Source of the DNA: Rhizobium sp. R634
Lineage (GTDB): Bacteria; Pseudomonadota; Alphaproteobacteria; Rhizobiales; Rhizobiaceae
NCBI RefSeq assembly: GCF_002211305.1
Contig: NZ_LOKW01000004.1
Span: 186,001-250,000, forward strand
Length of the DNA: 64,000 nt
Direction: 5' to 3'
This document shows positions 62,252-64,000 of this stretch, in pieces. The translations under genes were made by a program, and so were the position numbers. The notes beneath the pieces were generated by a model. The model saw only the letters and a program-made list of their open reading frames with translations, searched no databases and was not told the DNA's origin. Position 1 is the first letter of the stretch. Each line of letters opens with the position of its first letter.

Positions 62252-63343
62252 ATGTCGCACCACGTCCAGCGGGAAATCCGCTACAATTTCGAATTCGAGC
62301 ACCGCATCAAGGCCTGCTTCATCGGCGCCGGCGGCCATGCCTATCGCAATGTCTATCCGGCGCTGCGTTACGCTCCGGTCGAGCTTGCCGGCATCTGCGA
62401 TCTCGATCTCGGCCGCGCCGAGAAATTCGCCAAGCTCTTCGGCGCCGGCAAAGCCTATACCGATCATCGCGAGATGCTGAATCAGGAAAAGCCGGACCTG
62501 GTCTTTCTCGTCACTGCCTATCATCCCGACGGCCGGGTGCAGGCGACCGATCTCGCGCTCGACGCGCTTGCCTCAGGCGCGCATGTCTGGATGGAGAAGC
62601 CGACCGCCGCGACTATGGAAGACATCGAAAGGCTGCAGGCGGCAAGTGCCGCGGCCGGCCGCATGGTGATGACCGGCCTCAAGAAGACCTTCTTCCCGAC
62701 AGTCGAGAAGCTCAAGGATCTGATCGGCTCCCCCGGCTTCGGCCGGCTGACCTCGATCAATGTGCGCTATCCCCAGAGCCTGCCGAAGCCCGAAGAGCGT
62801 GGCGATCTCGTCAGGATGCAGAGCTTCCTCGATCATATCTATCATCCCGGCGCGATCCTCAATTTTCTCGGCGGAGAGATCGAACGCGCTGGTTATGAAT
62901 GGGAAGCGCTGACGGGGGCCACCGTCACCAGCCTGCGCTTCCACTCCGGGGCGATCGGCACGCTGCATCTTGCTGCCGGCCAATCCGGCGGCAGCATTTT
63001 CGAGCGGGTGGAGATCATTGGCGAGGGCGCCAATGCCATCGTCGAAAACGGCAGTCGGCTGACCTATTTCCGCAAGGCGGACCTGCCGTCCTATGGCCGC
63101 GCTGCAAGCTTCATCCAGCCGGACGAGAATGCCGCGTTGTTCTACGAGCCGGAGCATTCGCTCGGCCAACTCTACAACAACAATCTCTTCTATCTCGGCT
63201 ACGTGCCCGAGATCCTGCATCTGACGGATGCTATCCTTTCCGGCACATCGATCACCCGGGGCACGCTCGAAATCGCCCGCGAGATCATGAAGCTCTTCGA
63301 ATTCTACCGACGCACGGATGCCGGCGTCACCACCAATCTCTGA
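62252..63343 (+). CDS. Gfo/Idh/MocA-family dehydrogenase
   Basis: This 363-residue NAD(P)-dependent dehydrogenase has ACFIGAGGHAYRNV near residue 21 as its nucleotide motif, MEKPTAA near residue 112 as the catalytic-site motif, and DHIYHPGA near 195 in the substrate domain. It is coupled to the importer genes and probably oxidises the imported sugar or its derivative. Confidence 0.86.
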   Translation: MSHHVQREIRYNFEFEHRIKACFIGAGGHAYRNVYPALRYAPVELAGICDLDLGRAEKFAKLFGAGKAYTDHREMLNQEKPDLVFLVTAYHPDGRVQATDLALDALASGAHVWMEKPTAATMEDIERLQAASAAAGRMVMTGLKKTFFPTVEKLKDLIGSPGFGRLTSINVRYPQSLPKPEERGDLVRMQSFLDHIYHPGAILNFLGGEIERAGYEWEALTGATVTSLRFHSGAIGTLHLAAGQSGGSIFERVEIIGEGANAIVENGSRLTYFRKADLPSYGRAASFIQPDENAALFYEPEHSLGQLYNNNLFYLGYVPEILHLTDAILSGTSITRGTLEIAREIMKLFEFYRRTDAGVTTNL

Positions 63344-63358
63344 CGGGGAGGGACCGCC

Positions 63359-63739
63359 TTGAGCGAGACCGATATTATTTTCAGGAAAGCCGGCGGCGAA
63401 TTCATGCCGACCACATGGGGCGAACTCAACTGGAAGATCACCGGCGAAGGCACGCCCGGCGCCGAGATGACCTTCGGCACCTGCCGCATCAATCCCGGCG
63501 AGCGCAACCAGCTGCACTCGCATCCCGATTGCGAGGAGATCCTCTATGTCGTTTCCGGCCTTTGCGAACACAAACTCGGCGACGCGCTTTACCGGCTCGA
63601 AGCCGGCGACGCGATCCGCATTCCCCGCAATGTCCGCCATTGGGCGCGCGCACTCGGCACCGAACCGCTCTTCGCCCTGATCATGTTCTCCTCCGGCACT
63701 CGGACGGCGGTCAATCATGAAGGCGAAGGCGCGGCCTGA
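63359..63739 (+). CDS. Small cupin-domain protein
   Basis: This 126-residue single-cupin protein has the metal motif [18 protein letters not shown] near residue 48 and the second motif region around [12 protein letters not shown] near residue 90. Cupins of this type isomerise or bind sugars and acids. TTG 63359 is the start, 7 bases after GGGGAGGG. It is placed between dehydrogenase and ATPase genes of the same operon. Confidence 0.82.
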   Translation: MSETDIIFRKAGGEFMPTTWGELNWKITGEGTPGAEMTFGTCRINPGERNQLHSHPDCEEILYVVSGLCEHKLGDALYRLEAGDAIRIPRNVRHWARALGTEPLFALIMFSSGTRTAVNHEGEGAA

Positions 63740-63761
63740 ACACGACAGGGGAGGAACCATC

Positions 63762-64000
63762 ATGGCGTCGATCGCGCTTCACAACATCCGCAAATCCTAC
63801 GGCACGCTACCCGTCATCCACGGCGTCGATGTCGATATCGACGACGGCGAGTTCATCGTGCTCGTCGGCCCGTCCGGCTGCGGCAAGTCCACGCTGCTGC
63901 GGATGATTGCCGGTCTCGAAACGATCTCGGAAGGCCGGCTTTCGATCGACGGCCGCATGGTCAACGACCTGCCGTCGAAGGAGCGGGACATTGCCATGGT
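63762..64000 (+). CDS. ABC transporter ATPase, MalK/UgpC type (cut by window end)
   Basis: The first 79 codons of an ATPase gene are present, with Walker [10 protein letters not shown] near residue 37 and the MalK-like [30 protein letters not shown] precedes ATG 63762. It should energise the importer at 59177-62249. The rest lies beyond the window. Confidence 0.92.
   Translation, partial: MASIALHNIRKSYGTLPVIHGVDVDIDDGEFIVLVGPSGCGKSTLLRMIAGLETISEGRLSIDGRMVNDLPSKERDIAM

Noticed and set aside
1-64000. CRISPR arrays, tRNA/rRNA genes, transposases, phage genes
   Set aside because: I saw no regularly spaced repeats, cloverleaf or rRNA sequences, and no transposase, integrase or phage domains on either strand.

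Overview
This window is about 61% GC by eye and densely packed with ATP-binding-cassette (ABC) importers, short catabolic operons, LacI and GntR regulators and rhizobial intergenic palindromes. It looks like an alphaproteobacterium of the Rhizobium leguminosarum/etli group, most likely from a large plasmid or chromid. I saw no rRNA, tRNA, ribosomal-protein, replication or phage genes. The species and replicon are inferences from gene content and repeats, not from a search.

Left to right. (1) 1-3287: end of a Rieske ferredoxin gene, a MocB-like periplasmic binding protein, a ferredoxin reductase and a TIM-barrel isomerase, resembling a rhizopine or inositol-derivative oxidation cluster. (2) 3373-10760: a LacI-controlled operon with a family-1 binding protein, two permeases, an ATPase, a glycerophosphodiesterase, the LacI regulator and an inositol-monophosphatase-family enzyme; a second diesterase gene converges on it. 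(3) 11692-27490: a probable organosulfur-scavenging island. It holds a class V aminotransferase, a peptide/opine-type importer, two flavin monooxygenases of the NtaA/SnaA/DszA family, a ribose-type importer and two acyl-CoA-dehydrogenase-fold (SfnB/DszC-type) oxidoreductases. Four of its soluble proteins have no internal Met or Cys. (4) 27518-28257: a Phd/VapC-type toxin-antitoxin pair. (5) 28302-36820: a LacI regulator divergent from an operon with a Gfo/Idh/MocA dehydrogenase, an isomerase, an ABC importer and an IMPase-family enzyme. (6) 36956-39293: msrA, an alpha/beta hydrolase and a methyltransferase. (7) 39319-46612: a BMP-type importer with an amidase and a cytosine-deaminase-like hydrolase. 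(8) 46889-48569: a truncated CDP-alcohol phosphatidyltransferase relic, a PlsC-like acyltransferase and a CdsA-like enzyme. (9) 48620-55227: napEFDABC, cbpM, cbpA and a universal stress protein preceded by an FNR/FixK-type box, forming a low-oxygen block. (10) 55354-64000: a DUF1932 dehydrogenase, a two-gene split version of the tomato Tm-1 protein, a GntR regulator and another ABC importer with a dehydrogenase and a cupin, cut by the window edge.

Most units follow one plan: a periplasmic binding protein and importer bring in a small organic compound, and adjacent oxidoreductases, isomerases, phosphatases or hydrolases begin its breakdown under a local regulator. The strongest unusual signal is the sulfur-free amino-acid composition in region 3. 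Several binding-protein/permease junctions also carry strong inverted repeats that could set expression ratios.
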